NCBI GenBank assembly: GCA_030430845.1
Contig: JAUIKE010000028.1
Span: forward strand, 1-63,725
From: Bacteroidia bacterium
GTDB taxonomy: Bacteria; Bacteroidota; Bacteroidia; Chitinophagales; Saprospiraceae
Direction: 5' to 3'
DNA: 63,725 nt
The position numbers and the translations under genes are program-made. This document shows, one piece after another, positions 9,031 through 16,876 of the stretch. Each line of letters starts with the position of its first letter. The first letter of the stretch is position 1. The notes below the pieces were generated by a model that was not told the DNA's origin, did no database searches, and saw only the letters and a list, made by a program, of their open reading frames with translations.

Positions 9031-10881
9031 ATGATTTCAAAACTCATCACGACCTTCGTCTTTAGCGACATCGAGCACTCCACGCGCTTGGCCCAGCAAT
9101 TACGGGAAGAATACCCCGATCTGCTGGAACGGCACCGTTCGGTCATAAGGGCTGCTATCAAAAAATACGGAGGAAAAGAGATTGATACGGCCGGTGATGG
9201 ATTTTTTATGACCTTTGAAAAACCACAACAGGCAATCCTGGCAGCTTCAGAGGCCCAGCAAGCTTTTTATAAAGAAAAGTGGGCCAAAAATATTAAGCTG
9301 AAAGTTCGTATGGGCATTCATACCGGTATGGCCTTGCCGACAGCGGGCGGATTTACCGGAGTGGAAGTGCATCTGGCTTCCCGTATATGTAATGCAGCTT
9401 ATGGAGGACAAGTTTTAGTGTCGAAAGCTACTCAGAAATATTTACCGGCTGAATTTTCGAAAGATATCAACTTAAGTAGCTTGGGGGCCTTTAACCTGAA
9501 AGATTTTCCAAGCCCGGTGGAATTATTTCAACTCAATATTCCAGGTGTTGAGGTGGACTTTAAAGGGCCCAGAATTATTCCTGACGAGAAGCGAATTGCT
9601 GTTTTGCCTTTTACGCCTCAAAGTAAGCAGGGAGAGTTAGAATATATTGGAGAGGGAATGGCAGAAGAGATCATCATCACCTTAGGTAAAATTGCGGGCT
9701 TGAGGGTGGTGTCCCGCTCTGCCTCCTTTGCTTTGAAGGATAAAGGGCTGGAAGTGACCCAAATAGGAAAGAAACTAAACGTTAGTTCTGTACTGGAAGG
9801 TCGGGTCAGGATGATTGGCAACCAATTGATCATTCGCGTTGAATTGATCGATGCGGAGACCGGTCTCAATATTTGGTCAGGCAAGTATAACAGTGGCGGA
9901 CAGGACCTCCTGCAAATCATCGAAGAAATTAGCCAGGAAGTAGGCGAGGCATTGAACTATGAATTGGATGAGCAGCAGCTAGAGGCTACTCAGCAGAGGC
10001 AGACGCATAATGCTGAAGCTTACGACTATTATTTAAGAGGGCGAAGGTTTTATTTACAATTTAGCAACCGGGGTATGGACCTGGCCCTGATCATGTTTCA
10101 AAAAGCAATCGAGGCGGATGAGCATTATGCACTGGCCTTTGCCGGTATGGCCGATTGTTATTCTTATCAGTTTCAGCACAAAGCTGATTCGCAAGGGATC
10201 ATTCAGCAAGCGGAAGAGGCAAGTAAAAGAGGCATCGAACTATCACCTACTTTGCCGGAAGCGCATGTCTCCAGAGGTATTGTTCTTTCTTTGCAAGGCA
10301 AATTTAAAGAGGCGGAAGAGTCCTTTCGTTATGCGATAGAGCGGGATCCTACTTTATTCCTGGGGTGGTATCATTACGGGCGGACCTGCTTTGCTGCCGG
10401 TAAGATTGATAAAGCGGCCCGTTTGTTTGAGCAAGCTAATCGGGTAGAGCCCGAAGATTACCAGTCTATTCTTCTGGCCGCTCAGTCATACGATGATATT
10501 GGAAGCAAAGAATTGGCCCGGAGGCTTCGCCGTCGTGGAGTGGAAATAGCCGAAAAGCGATTGGAGTTGAACCCGGGGGATACGCGGGCGCTGTACATGG
10601 CTGCCAATACGCTGGCATTTCTCGATCAACCGGAGAAAAGTTTCGCCTTGATCCAGCGGGCTCTGGCTCTCGAGCCGGATGATTCTATGCTTTTGTATAA
10701 TGCGGCTTGTGTGTATGCTTTATTAGGAATGACGGCCGAAGCACTTAATTGTGCAGAAAGAGCTTATGAAGTTGGTCTGACCTGGTTAGGGTGGTATGAA
10801 AACGACAGCAATTTGGATAGTATCCGCGAGGAACCCCGTTTTAAAGCTTTGATTGAGAAAATGAGGAAAGAAAAGGGCTGA
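9031..10881 (+). CDS. Class III nucleotide cyclase-like / TolB-like / TPR protein
   Basis: 616 residues from the ATG at 9031; an upstream GTG at 8995 would add 12 unusual residues. Domain order: class III cyclase homology domain at about 1-180 (TTFVFSDIEHSTR and DTAGDGFFMTF supply the two metal-binding Asp), TolB-like domain at about 190-320 (IAVLPFTPQS, GEGMAEEIIITLG), then TPR repeats to the end. The position normally Asn in the transition-state pair (V-N-x-A-x-R) reads VEVHLASR, so Asn is replaced by His; cyclase activity may be weak or lost. A TACCTTTG hexamer-like motif at 9017-9024 resembles the -7 element; if used, the mRNA would be nearly leaderless. No signal peptide, so cytoplasmic. 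Converges with a paralogue at 11200. Confidence 0.88.
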   Translation: MISKLITTFVFSDIEHSTRLAQQLREEYPDLLERHRSVIRAAIKKYGGKEIDTAGDGFFMTFEKPQQAILAASEAQQAFYKEKWAKNIKLKVRMGIHTGMALPTAGGFTGVEVHLASRICNAAYGGQVLVSKATQKYLPAEFSKDINLSSLGAFNLKDFPSPVELFQLNIPGVEVDFKGPRIIPDEKRIAVLPFTPQSKQGELEYIGEGMAEEIIITLGKIAGLRVVSRSASFALKDKGLEVTQIGKKLNVSSVLEGRVRMIGNQLIIRVELIDAETGLNIWSGKYNSGGQDLLQIIEEISQEVGEALNYELDEQQLEATQQRQTHNAEAYDYYLRGRRFYLQFSNRGMDLALIMFQKAIEADEHYALAFAGMADCYSYQFQHKADSQGIIQQAEEASKRGIELSPTLPEAHVSRGIVLSLQGKFKEAEESFRYAIERDPTLFLGWYHYGRTCFAAGKIDKAARLFEQANRVEPEDYQSILLAAQSYDDIGSKELARRLRRRGVEIAEKRLELNPGDTRALYMAANTLAFLDQPEKSFALIQRALALEPDDSMLLYNAACVYALLGMTAEALNCAERAYEVGLTWLGWYENDSNLDSIREEPRFKALIEKMRKEKG

Positions 10882-10890
10882 AAAATAATA

Positions 10891-10917
10891 AGTCTAAGTT
10901 TGATCAGAACTTAGACT
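10891..10917 (+). terminator. Hairpin terminator after cyclase-TolB-TPR gene
   Basis: Arms AGTCTAAGTT and AACTTAGACT are perfect 10-bp complements with a 7-nt loop (TGATCAG), starting 10 nt after the stop codon. A-rich sequence precedes the stem and no long T-run follows, so strength is uncertain. Confidence 0.65.
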
Positions 10918-11032
10918 TACTAGCAAATTTAAGATTATGAGTCGTCTTATCAATATACGCCTCATGAATCCCATGAACACTATTATGACGGGAAAAAACC
11001 GGTAAGTCACATTTTTTTCAAAAAAAAGTTTT

Positions 11033-11197
11033 TTATTCGGTCGGAGCAGGCGTGTTCCATATATCTACAACTACTTTCCAGTCTCCATCTTCTTTTTTCC
11101 AAATGTGTAAATCTCGGTTAGTGCCTCCAAAATCATTGCCCAGGCTATCCTGGAAAGTGGTGGTAAGGGGGGCTATGGAGTAGCCCATATCGCCCAT
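11033..11197 (-). pseudogene. C-terminal fragment of a SnoaL-like (DUF4440/NTF2-fold) protein
   Basis: A 54-codon frame opens at the ATG complementary to 11195-11197, two bases after the stop of the upstream cyclase gene. Its product contains FGGTNRDLHIWKKEDGDWKV followed by VVDIWNTPAP. The pattern of R-x-L-x-I-W-K-K-x-D-G-x-W-K-V-x-x-D-x-W is the final two strands of SnoaL-like proteins, as also seen in the complete relative at 21805 (KKIDGQWKIAQDWDAG). The N-terminal half is missing. It is either a broken remnant or, less likely, a translationally coupled mini-protein. Confidence 0.55.
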
Positions 11198-11199
11198 TG

Positions 11200-13203
11200 T
11201 CAAACTTCAAAGCTTTCCCAGTCTCTCCTAGTCTTCTCCATCAGTTTTTTAAACCGGGCTTCCACTCTTATATTTTCTAAAAAAGGATCGTGAATAGAGA
11301 AAAACGGGTAGTTGCGATAACCGAGACGAATAGCGTTTTCCAGCCAATCAAGGGCTAATTCTTTTTTATTGATCAAAGCATAGGCGGAGGCCATCCACCA
11401 GGAAGCATGCTCATCCCAGCGAGCTTCTTTTTGCAATTGCTCATTGGCACTTGCCTCAAAGGCCAGTTCGTGTTGACCTTCGAGTGCCAGGCGAAGGAAT
11501 CGACCATGCCGACCAAAAGTGAGCATATTTTCATAGGGTTCCAATTTGGCCAGAACAGGAATGATCTCTTTTCGGGCTAAAAATCTAGCTGCCATTAGGG
11601 CATAGGTCCATATCACAAAAGGATTATCAGGGTCCATATCGTACATCTTCCTATAATGAGGAATAGCCTCTTCAAACATACCCTGGCTGGCCTTTACATA
11701 ACCAGGTATACAATAGTTGAGGGGCGTTAAGGGATCGATGGTGATGAGTTGTTGGGCCCAATGTGTTGCCTCTTTTCCATGCCCGGCTAAAATATACATC
11801 AAGCTTAGGTAGAGCAAAGCATCCCTGTTGTTAGAGTCAAAAAGTAATATTTTTTTGAAATCATTAGTAGCTCCTTGGATATCAGCCTGTCTGTAACGGA
11901 TCATCCCCCTAAGCAAATGTTGATCAAGAGAGTCAGGGGTAAGAATAGTCAATTGATGAAGGCATTTTTCGGCCTCTTCCAGGTGGGAACGGTCAGGTTT
12001 GATTCCCAGCATGATATATCTTAAATGGATATGCCCTTTGGTGGCCAGTAAGAGTGAGTTTGGTCCAATCATTTCAAGAGCATTGTCAATCAACTGGCCG
12101 GCTCTGCTCAAAGAGGTATCGTTGAGCTTCATAATCTCACGGTGTGCATGCAAATAGGCATCATAAGCCTGGAGGTTATCAAAAGGCCTTTCTATGAGTT
12201 GGTTTTCTTCTTTTTTACTCAGTTTTAGATCGAGTGCCTGTACAATCTGCCTGGAAATTTTCTCCTGAAGATCAAAAACGTCCTCAAGGGTACCGTCAAA
12301 CTTTTTGGCCCAAAGCTGTTGATCTATTGAAGCATCTATTAATTGGGCCGTGATCCTTAGCCGTTGCCCTGCTCTGCGCACACCGCCCGTTAGTAGGTAT
12401 CTTACTCCTAATTTCCGGCCGATCTCTAACCCACTTAAAGAGGTGCCTTTCAGTTGGGCAGAAGAATTGCGAGATATAACTGTCACGCCATTTAAGCCTG
12501 TAAGATCGGTAATGATCTCATCTGCTATTCCTTCACAAAAATATTCCTGCTCTGGATTAGAGCTCATGTTGGCAAATGGAAGAACGGCAATGCTTTTTGA
12601 AAAGGAACTTAGTGTTTTTGTTTGTGCAGATGGGGGTATAGATGCCTCTGAAAATTTCTTTCCTTTACCCTTTAGTTCTTTTTCTATTGGAACCACAATA
12701 CCATCATTGGCTACGGCAAACACTTCCCTGGGTTGAGGAACGTTTTTTAACTCAAAGAGTCCTAAGGACTGGAATGTAAAGTTTGAATGATTACTCAATT
12801 CTTCCCGTATTTTCCTTGAAACCAGGATTGATCCTATTTCGGCAAAAGACTCCAGCCGGGAAGCAATGTTCACGGCGCTGCCATAGATTCCTTCTTTGTC
12901 CCAGACGGCTTCACCGGAGTGGATCCCAATCCGAAGCGGCACTATTGGTTCTTTCTTAAAAGCGAGTTGCATATCGATGGCGCACTGTACTGCCTGGACG
13001 GCTGATTGGAAGAGACTCAGCGTGCCGTCGCCAAAATATTGCAGTATTTGGCCTTGGTGATCCTCATGGCAAGAGCGAAGTACTTCTCTATGCCGACTGC
13101 GCAGGCGGGCTGCCAGCGTTTCGTCCTTGGCCATCAGGGCTGTGTAGCCTGCCATGTCGGTGAAGAGGATGGCAGCGAGCTGACGGTGAGCAGGTAGCGG
13201 CAT
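11200..13203 (-). CDS. Class III adenylate/guanylate cyclase / TolB-like / TPR protein
   Basis: 667 residues with the same architecture as the protein at 9031. The cyclase domain at about 1-175 has ILFTDMAGYTALM (first metal Asp) and LQYFGDGTLSLF (second Asp), plus GSAVNIASRLESFA with both transition-state Asn and Arg kept, so this copy looks catalytically competent. A TolB-like domain follows at about 205-330 (IAVLPFANMSSNPEQEYF, GIADEIITDL), then TPR repeats. Such proteins are probably cyclic-nucleotide or protein-scaffold signalling components in the cytoplasm (family knowledge; role here inferred). The start lies about 80 nt from the first palindromic repeat in the divergent region shared with the gene at 13489. 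Confidence 0.9.
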   Translation of the reverse strand: MPLPAHRQLAAILFTDMAGYTALMAKDETLAARLRSRHREVLRSCHEDHQGQILQYFGDGTLSLFQSAVQAVQCAIDMQLAFKKEPIVPLRIGIHSGEAVWDKEGIYGSAVNIASRLESFAEIGSILVSRKIREELSNHSNFTFQSLGLFELKNVPQPREVFAVANDGIVVPIEKELKGKGKKFSEASIPPSAQTKTLSSFSKSIAVLPFANMSSNPEQEYFCEGIADEIITDLTGLNGVTVISRNSSAQLKGTSLSGLEIGRKLGVRYLLTGGVRRAGQRLRITAQLIDASIDQQLWAKKFDGTLEDVFDLQEKISRQIVQALDLKLSKKEENQLIERPFDNLQAYDAYLHAHREIMKLNDTSLSRAGQLIDNALEMIGPNSLLLATKGHIHLRYIMLGIKPDRSHLEEAEKCLHQLTILTPDSLDQHLLRGMIRYRQADIQGATNDFKKILLFDSNNRDALLYLSLMYILAGHGKEATHWAQQLITIDPLTPLNYCIPGYVKASQGMFEEAIPHYRKMYDMDPDNPFVIWTYALMAARFLARKEIIPVLAKLEPYENMLTFGRHGRFLRLALEGQHELAFEASANEQLQKEARWDEHASWWMASAYALINKKELALDWLENAIRLGYRNYPFFSIHDPFLENIRVEARFKKLMEKTRRDWESFEV

Positions 13204-13282
13204 GAGTAATGTTTAATTGAATTGATTGGTAATTTTAGGCATTTACCTGCTTGAATTTACAAAATATCTAAGGAAGATTCAG

Positions 13283-13308
13283 ACATGACATGTCTAGACA
13301 TGTCATGT
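13283..13308. repeat. ACATGTC palindromic repeat, pair 1, left copy
   Basis: A perfect 26-bp palindrome whose left half is ACATGACATGTCT and right half its exact complement. With the copy at 13386 it forms a pair whose centres are 105 bp apart, in the divergent promoter region between the genes at 11200 and 13489. The 77-bp spacer has no sequence in common with the other pairs. Confidence 0.9.
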
Positions 13309-13385
13309 ACTGCACACGTATTTGCAAATAATTGATTAAGAGTTAATTACGGGGTGTGGCTACAATAGATATCTCTCCGCTATCC

Positions 13386-13415
13386 AGACATGTCATGTCT
13401 AAACATGACATGTCT
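13386..13415. repeat. ACATGTC palindromic repeat, pair 1, right copy
   Basis: A 30-bp near-perfect palindrome, left half AGACATGTCATGTCT, with one mismatch in the right half (AAACATGACATGTCT). The half-order is the reverse of the left copy (TGTCATGTCT first). A possible ATG inside it at 13390 is open to the downstream gene and would encode MSCLNMTCL, but that is repeat-derived. Confidence 0.9.
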
Positions 13416-13488
13416 GATTATTCCCACGAAAATTTTTTCGATATTAGACCTGGCATTTCCCGTTAACCTAATCAGAAAAAATACCACA

Positions 13489-15084
13489 ATGCGCAAACTA
13501 CCCATAACCGCTATTTGCCTGGTTTTTATTTGTACGCTAGGCTATTGTCCGCTTATTGCCCAACACGACCATGGAGCCCCTGAGGTCAGAACTGACACCA
13601 TCGCTCTTTTTCCGGAAGCATTAGGTCCCTTCACCTGGCCTATTACCACCCAGCATGAAGAGGCACAGGCTTATTTTGACCAGGGCGTTCAGCTCAAGTA
13701 TGCTTTTGGAGTGCGGGAAGCGGCCCGCTCTTTTCGTGAAGCCATAAAGCGCGACGAAAACTGTGCCATCTGCTATTGGGGAGAGGCCTGGGCGATGGGC
13801 TCTTATTTGAATGGAAAATTGAGTAAAGACAATGCTCCTAAGGCTTACGAAGCCATGCAAAAGGCATCGAAATTAGCTAAAAAACATGCCACTCCCCTGG
13901 AAAAAGCCTTGATCAAAGCTGCCAAAGTGCGCTTTGTAGAAGATTATGATCGAGATAATCACGGGGCGCAGGATACCGCTTATGCGGAGGCCATGGCAGA
14001 GGTGTACGCCCAGTTTCCGGATAATCACGATGTAGCGACCATCTATGCAGAGGCCTTGTTTGTCATGGAACCTAGGCGAGGGACCCGCGATATTAATAAG
14101 CCGGAGGTGCAATTGATCCATAAAATTTTGGAAAAAGTATTGGAGGAGGATATCTCACATCCGGGAGCTTGCCACCATTATATCCATGCTACAGAATCAA
14201 CTGAAAAGCCCGAGTTGGGGGCTTCCTGTGCCGATTATTTGGGCAGCGCCATCCCTGGAGCGAGCCACATCAATCATATGCCATCGCACACCTGGAATGA
14301 GATCGGCGAGTGGGGCAAATCGGTTAGAGCCAATTTGCAGGCCTGGCATTCTGACCAGAAGTCGGAAATAGGAGAAGGCGTAGCGATCTACCCATCACAT
14401 AACCTGCATATGCTCTTGTATGCAGCTAGTTTTGACGGACAGGGAGCGATTGCGATTCAGGCTGCCAGGGATTATGCCCGCAGCACCGGCAATAACATGT
14501 TTGAAATACTGACCTTAATTCGTTTCGGTCGTTTTGAAGAAATAATGGAAGTAGGAGATCGGCCGGAGGGAGCCATTGCCGGAGCTATTTGGGACTTTGG
14601 ACAAGGCTATGCCCGCTTGCGGGCGGGCGAATCAGATTTTGCCAAGGTGTATTTAAACAGGGTCAAGATAACTGCCGATACTTCTTCTGCCAAGTATCGT
14701 GGCCATGCCGCAGAACATTTGATAGGTACCCTGGCCAGTATTTTGGAGGGCGAGATTTACTGGAATGTAGGGGAGCTGGAAACGGCTATTCAGGCCTTCG
14801 AAAAAGCAGTCCTCTTTGAAGATGCCATGGAATATGACGAGCCTGAACCACTTCCTTTTTCTGCCCGGCATTGGCTGGGAGCCGCTTTGCTGGAGGCTGA
14901 GCAATATTCGGAGGCGGAAGAAGTATATCGGGAAGCGCTGGCAGACCACCCTAATAACGGATGGTGTTTGTTCGGAATATGGAAAGCCCAGGAAGGGCAA
15001 GGGAAGGATAGTCAGAAAATTAAGAAAGAATTTGAAGAGCGCTGGGCCAGAGCTGACCACTGGATCCGGACATCCAGATTTTGA
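13489..15084 (+). CDS. Exported TPR-repeat protein
   Basis: 531 residues from the ATG at 13489, which opens a signal peptide (MRKLPITAICLVFICTLGYC). The in-frame upstream ATG at 13390 lies within the palindromic repeat and is rejected. Recognisable helices of tetratricopeptide type occur near residues 55-110 (YFDQGVQLKYAFGVREAARS, FREAIKRDENCAICYWGEAW) and at the C-terminus (AIQAFEKAVLFEDAMEYDEP). A conserved central stretch with HPGACHHYIHATE and SHINHMPSHTWNEIG is His-rich and resembles a widespread family of uncharacterised TPR proteins; metal binding is possible but unproven. No obvious operon partner. Confidence 0.8.
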   Translation: MRKLPITAICLVFICTLGYCPLIAQHDHGAPEVRTDTIALFPEALGPFTWPITTQHEEAQAYFDQGVQLKYAFGVREAARSFREAIKRDENCAICYWGEAWAMGSYLNGKLSKDNAPKAYEAMQKASKLAKKHATPLEKALIKAAKVRFVEDYDRDNHGAQDTAYAEAMAEVYAQFPDNHDVATIYAEALFVMEPRRGTRDINKPEVQLIHKILEKVLEEDISHPGACHHYIHATESTEKPELGASCADYLGSAIPGASHINHMPSHTWNEIGEWGKSVRANLQAWHSDQKSEIGEGVAIYPSHNLHMLLYAASFDGQGAIAIQAARDYARSTGNNMFEILTLIRFGRFEEIMEVGDRPEGAIAGAIWDFGQGYARLRAGESDFAKVYLNRVKITADTSSAKYRGHAAEHLIGTLASILEGEIYWNVGELETAIQAFEKAVLFEDAMEYDEPEPLPFSARHWLGAALLEAEQYSEAEEVYREALADHPNNGWCLFGIWKAQEGQGKDSQKIKKEFEERWARADHWIRTSRF

Positions 15085-15106
15085 TAGAAAATGGCAGGTT
15101 TTTCCA

Positions 15107-15137
15107 TTGATATTGTGAAGGGGGTTTTGTATATTTG
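15107..15137 (+). promoter_or_regulatory. Bacteroidota-type promoter for the Uma2-GNAT pair
   Basis: A TTG at 15107-15109 is followed after 20 nt by TATATTTG at 15130-15137, matching the Bacteroidota -33/-7 pattern (TTG, TAnnTTTG). The predicted start of transcription is about 20 nt before the ATG at 15165. Confidence 0.6.
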
Positions 15138-15164
15138 TAAACATTTTGTTTTAAAACGAGGAAG

Positions 15165-15797
15165 ATGAAGTTGAAAGATCTGGATTTGAACAAGACCTAC
15201 ACCTATGCCGATTATTTGGGCTGGTTCTTTGAAGAAAGGATCGAGCTGATTAAAGGGAAGATATTTAAAATGTCTCCCGCCCCTAATGCATATCATCAGG
15301 AAATATCTACAAGTCTCATTCTTAGGATAGGGTATTTTCTTAAAAACAAAGGATGTAAAGTATATCATGCTCCATTTGATGTTAGGTTGCCTAAGCCGGG
15401 AGGGAAAAGTAGGGATGAAAATATTTCTACAGTTGTACAGCCTGATATCTCCGTAATATGTGATAAAAACAAGATCGATCAAAAAGGCTGTCTGGGCCCG
15501 CCCGACTGGATCATTGAAATCCTATCCCCTAGTACTTCTAAAAAAGATCGCACTGACAAGTTCGAACTATATCAATCCTCAGGTGTAAAAGAATATTGGA
15601 TCGTTTTTCCAAAAAAGCAGCAGATAAAAGCCTATTCATTAAACGAAAAAGGGAAATACGAGGAGTTTGGATCTTTTCAAAAGGAAGAGGCGATTTATTC
15701 GGCTCTTTTTCCCGAATTGAGAATAGATTTACAACCTATTTTCCCTGAATTAGATCTCTCCGAAGAGCCCTGGGAGGAGAATTACGTACGACTATGA
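15165..15797 (+). CDS. Uma2-family (DUF820) putative restriction-like endonuclease
   Basis: 210 residues. The PD-(D/E)xK nuclease fold is indicated by ELIKGKIFKMSPAPNAYHQE near the N-terminus, VVQPDISVICDKN (catalytic Asp), WIIEILSPSTSKKDRTDKF (Glu/Lys region) and YQSSGVKEYWIVFP. The family is large in cyanobacteria and Bacteroidota; many members are of unknown function and some are carried by mobile DNA. The stop overlaps the GNAT start by 4 nt (ATGA), so the pair is cotranslated. Confidence 0.9.
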   Translation: MKLKDLDLNKTYTYADYLGWFFEERIELIKGKIFKMSPAPNAYHQEISTSLILRIGYFLKNKGCKVYHAPFDVRLPKPGGKSRDENISTVVQPDISVICDKNKIDQKGCLGPPDWIIEILSPSTSKKDRTDKFELYQSSGVKEYWIVFPKKQQIKAYSLNEKGKYEEFGSFQKEEAIYSALFPELRIDLQPIFPELDLSEEPWEENYVRL

Positions 15798-16303
15798 CCT
15801 TTAGATCTCTCAATTCCAGCGATGAGAATCGCTTGTTTGATTACTTTCATCATTTATCACCCTTAACCAAAAGCCGATTTGGTCCTCACCCATTCGATTG
15901 GGAAACCATTCAGGCTTTGTGCAAAGGGGAGTATAAGGATTATAAATGCCTTGTGGGAGTGTCTCCGAAGGGGTGTATCGTTGCCTATACGGTCATCAAA
16001 AAGGGGTATCTTGAACACGAGATGCCTCGCCTATCAAAATATTCCATTACCCTCGATGCGGAGTACGATTATACCCTCGCCCCCTCTGTGGCAGATGACT
16101 TTCAATCAAAGGGGATCGGTACACTTATGCTGGATTCTTTGTTTAAAGAATTAGCTCGGCAAAAGGCCCGTAAAGTAGTGCTGTGGGGAGGCGTTCAGGA
16201 ATCTAATGAAGTGGCCGTTCGATTTTACAAAAAGCATGGATTTGTAACTTTAGGCTCCTTTCTGAATCACGGAAGGAATCTGGATATGATGAAAGAGTTG
16301 TAA
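15794..16303 (+). CDS. GNAT-family N-acetyltransferase
   Basis: 169 residues. The acetyl-CoA binding motif is DDFQSKGIGTLMLDSLF (Q-x-K-G-x-G) near residue 100, followed by NEVAVRFYKKHGFVTLGSF, the usual motif B. The acceptor is not predictable. Translationally coupled to the Uma2-family gene. Its stop codon lies in the outer base pairs of the hairpin at 16301. Confidence 0.9.
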   Translation: MTFRSLNSSDENRLFDYFHHLSPLTKSRFGPHPFDWETIQALCKGEYKDYKCLVGVSPKGCIVAYTVIKKGYLEHEMPRLSKYSITLDAEYDYTLAPSVADDFQSKGIGTLMLDSLFKELARQKARKVVLWGGVQESNEVAVRFYKKHGFVTLGSFLNHGRNLDMMKEL

Positions 16304-16355
16304 AACGATATAAATGCGTGCGGCTCGTCGAGCCGCACGCATTTATATCGTTTTA
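16301..16355. terminator. Bidirectional hairpin between GNAT and hoxW
   Basis: A perfect inverted repeat with 26-bp arms (left arm starts TAAAACGATATAAATGCGTG) around a 3-nt loop GTC. It separates two converging genes and contains the stop codons of both. The ends are TTTTA on each strand, so it can act as a terminator in both directions. Confidence 0.8.
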
Positions 16356-16795
16356 GTCATTATTTTTTCATAAAAAGAACTCAAGGCTTTTTGCAGATTT
16401 ATCTGAGCCCGCTCGGACAAACCTTCCCCCAAACCCCATTCCTGACCTTGTATCATTAAAATATTGGCTGGTGGCAACTTCTGGTACAATTCCTGGCATA
16501 GGTATAAAATGCTGGTCGGTGTAAAGGCATGAGTGGTAAAAGTGAAGTTTCCCGAGGGCTTGCAGGATACCCATTCGCAACCTTCCTTTAAATGCCCCTG
16601 GTAGGCATCCACAAAAACGATGTGCTCTGCCCGGCTGATTCGCTCTGCATCCTCAATTTGTAATTGATAGCAATAATAGACTTCGCCTTCAAAAAGCCCC
16701 GATTTTTCAATAGCTTCCAGGAATGCCCAGCCAAGAGCGTCGTCCCGGCGGCCATTATTGCCAATTCCAATGAGTAGGGTGTCTTTGGAGTTCAT
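16343..16795 (-). CDS. hoxW: Hydrogenase maturation protease (HoxW/HyaD type)
   Basis: 150 residues. The N-terminal signature IGIGNNGRRDDALGW (G-x-G-N-x4-DD-x-x-G) supplies an acidic metal ligand, VFVDAYQG the second (Asp), and FTTHAFTPTSIL the His; all three ligands of the nickel-sensing endopeptidase site are present. The enzyme removes the C-terminal extension of the large subunit after nickel insertion. It is last in the hox operon, 81 nt after hoxH, as in known hoxFUYHW operons. Lies in the cytoplasm. Confidence 0.9.
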   Translation of the reverse strand: MNSKDTLLIGIGNNGRRDDALGWAFLEAIEKSGLFEGEVYYCYQLQIEDAERISRAEHIVFVDAYQGHLKEGCEWVSCKPSGNFTFTTHAFTPTSILYLCQELYQKLPPANILMIQGQEWGLGEGLSERAQINLQKALSSFYEKIMTKTI

Positions 16796-16811
16796 ATTTA
16801 GGAGTTAATAG

Positions 16812-16864
16812 TTTTGGGTTCTGGGTTTTGAGTTATAGAATCACTATGAACTATGAACCCAAAA
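16812..16864 (-). other. Intra-operon hairpin between hoxH and hoxW
   Basis: Arms TTTTGGGTTC and GAACCCAAAA enclose a further short stem (AGTTATAG ... CTATGAACT). It lies in the hoxH-hoxW gap. No T-run follows on the minus strand, so an mRNA-stability or partial-attenuation role is more likely than full termination (inference). Confidence 0.5.
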
Positions 16865-16876
16865 ACCATTTAGAAA

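Noticed and set aside
13281..13415. AGACATGTCT units equal a perfect p53-type half-site
   Set aside because: p53 is a eukaryotic factor; the match is a consequence of the palindrome and has no meaning in bacteria.
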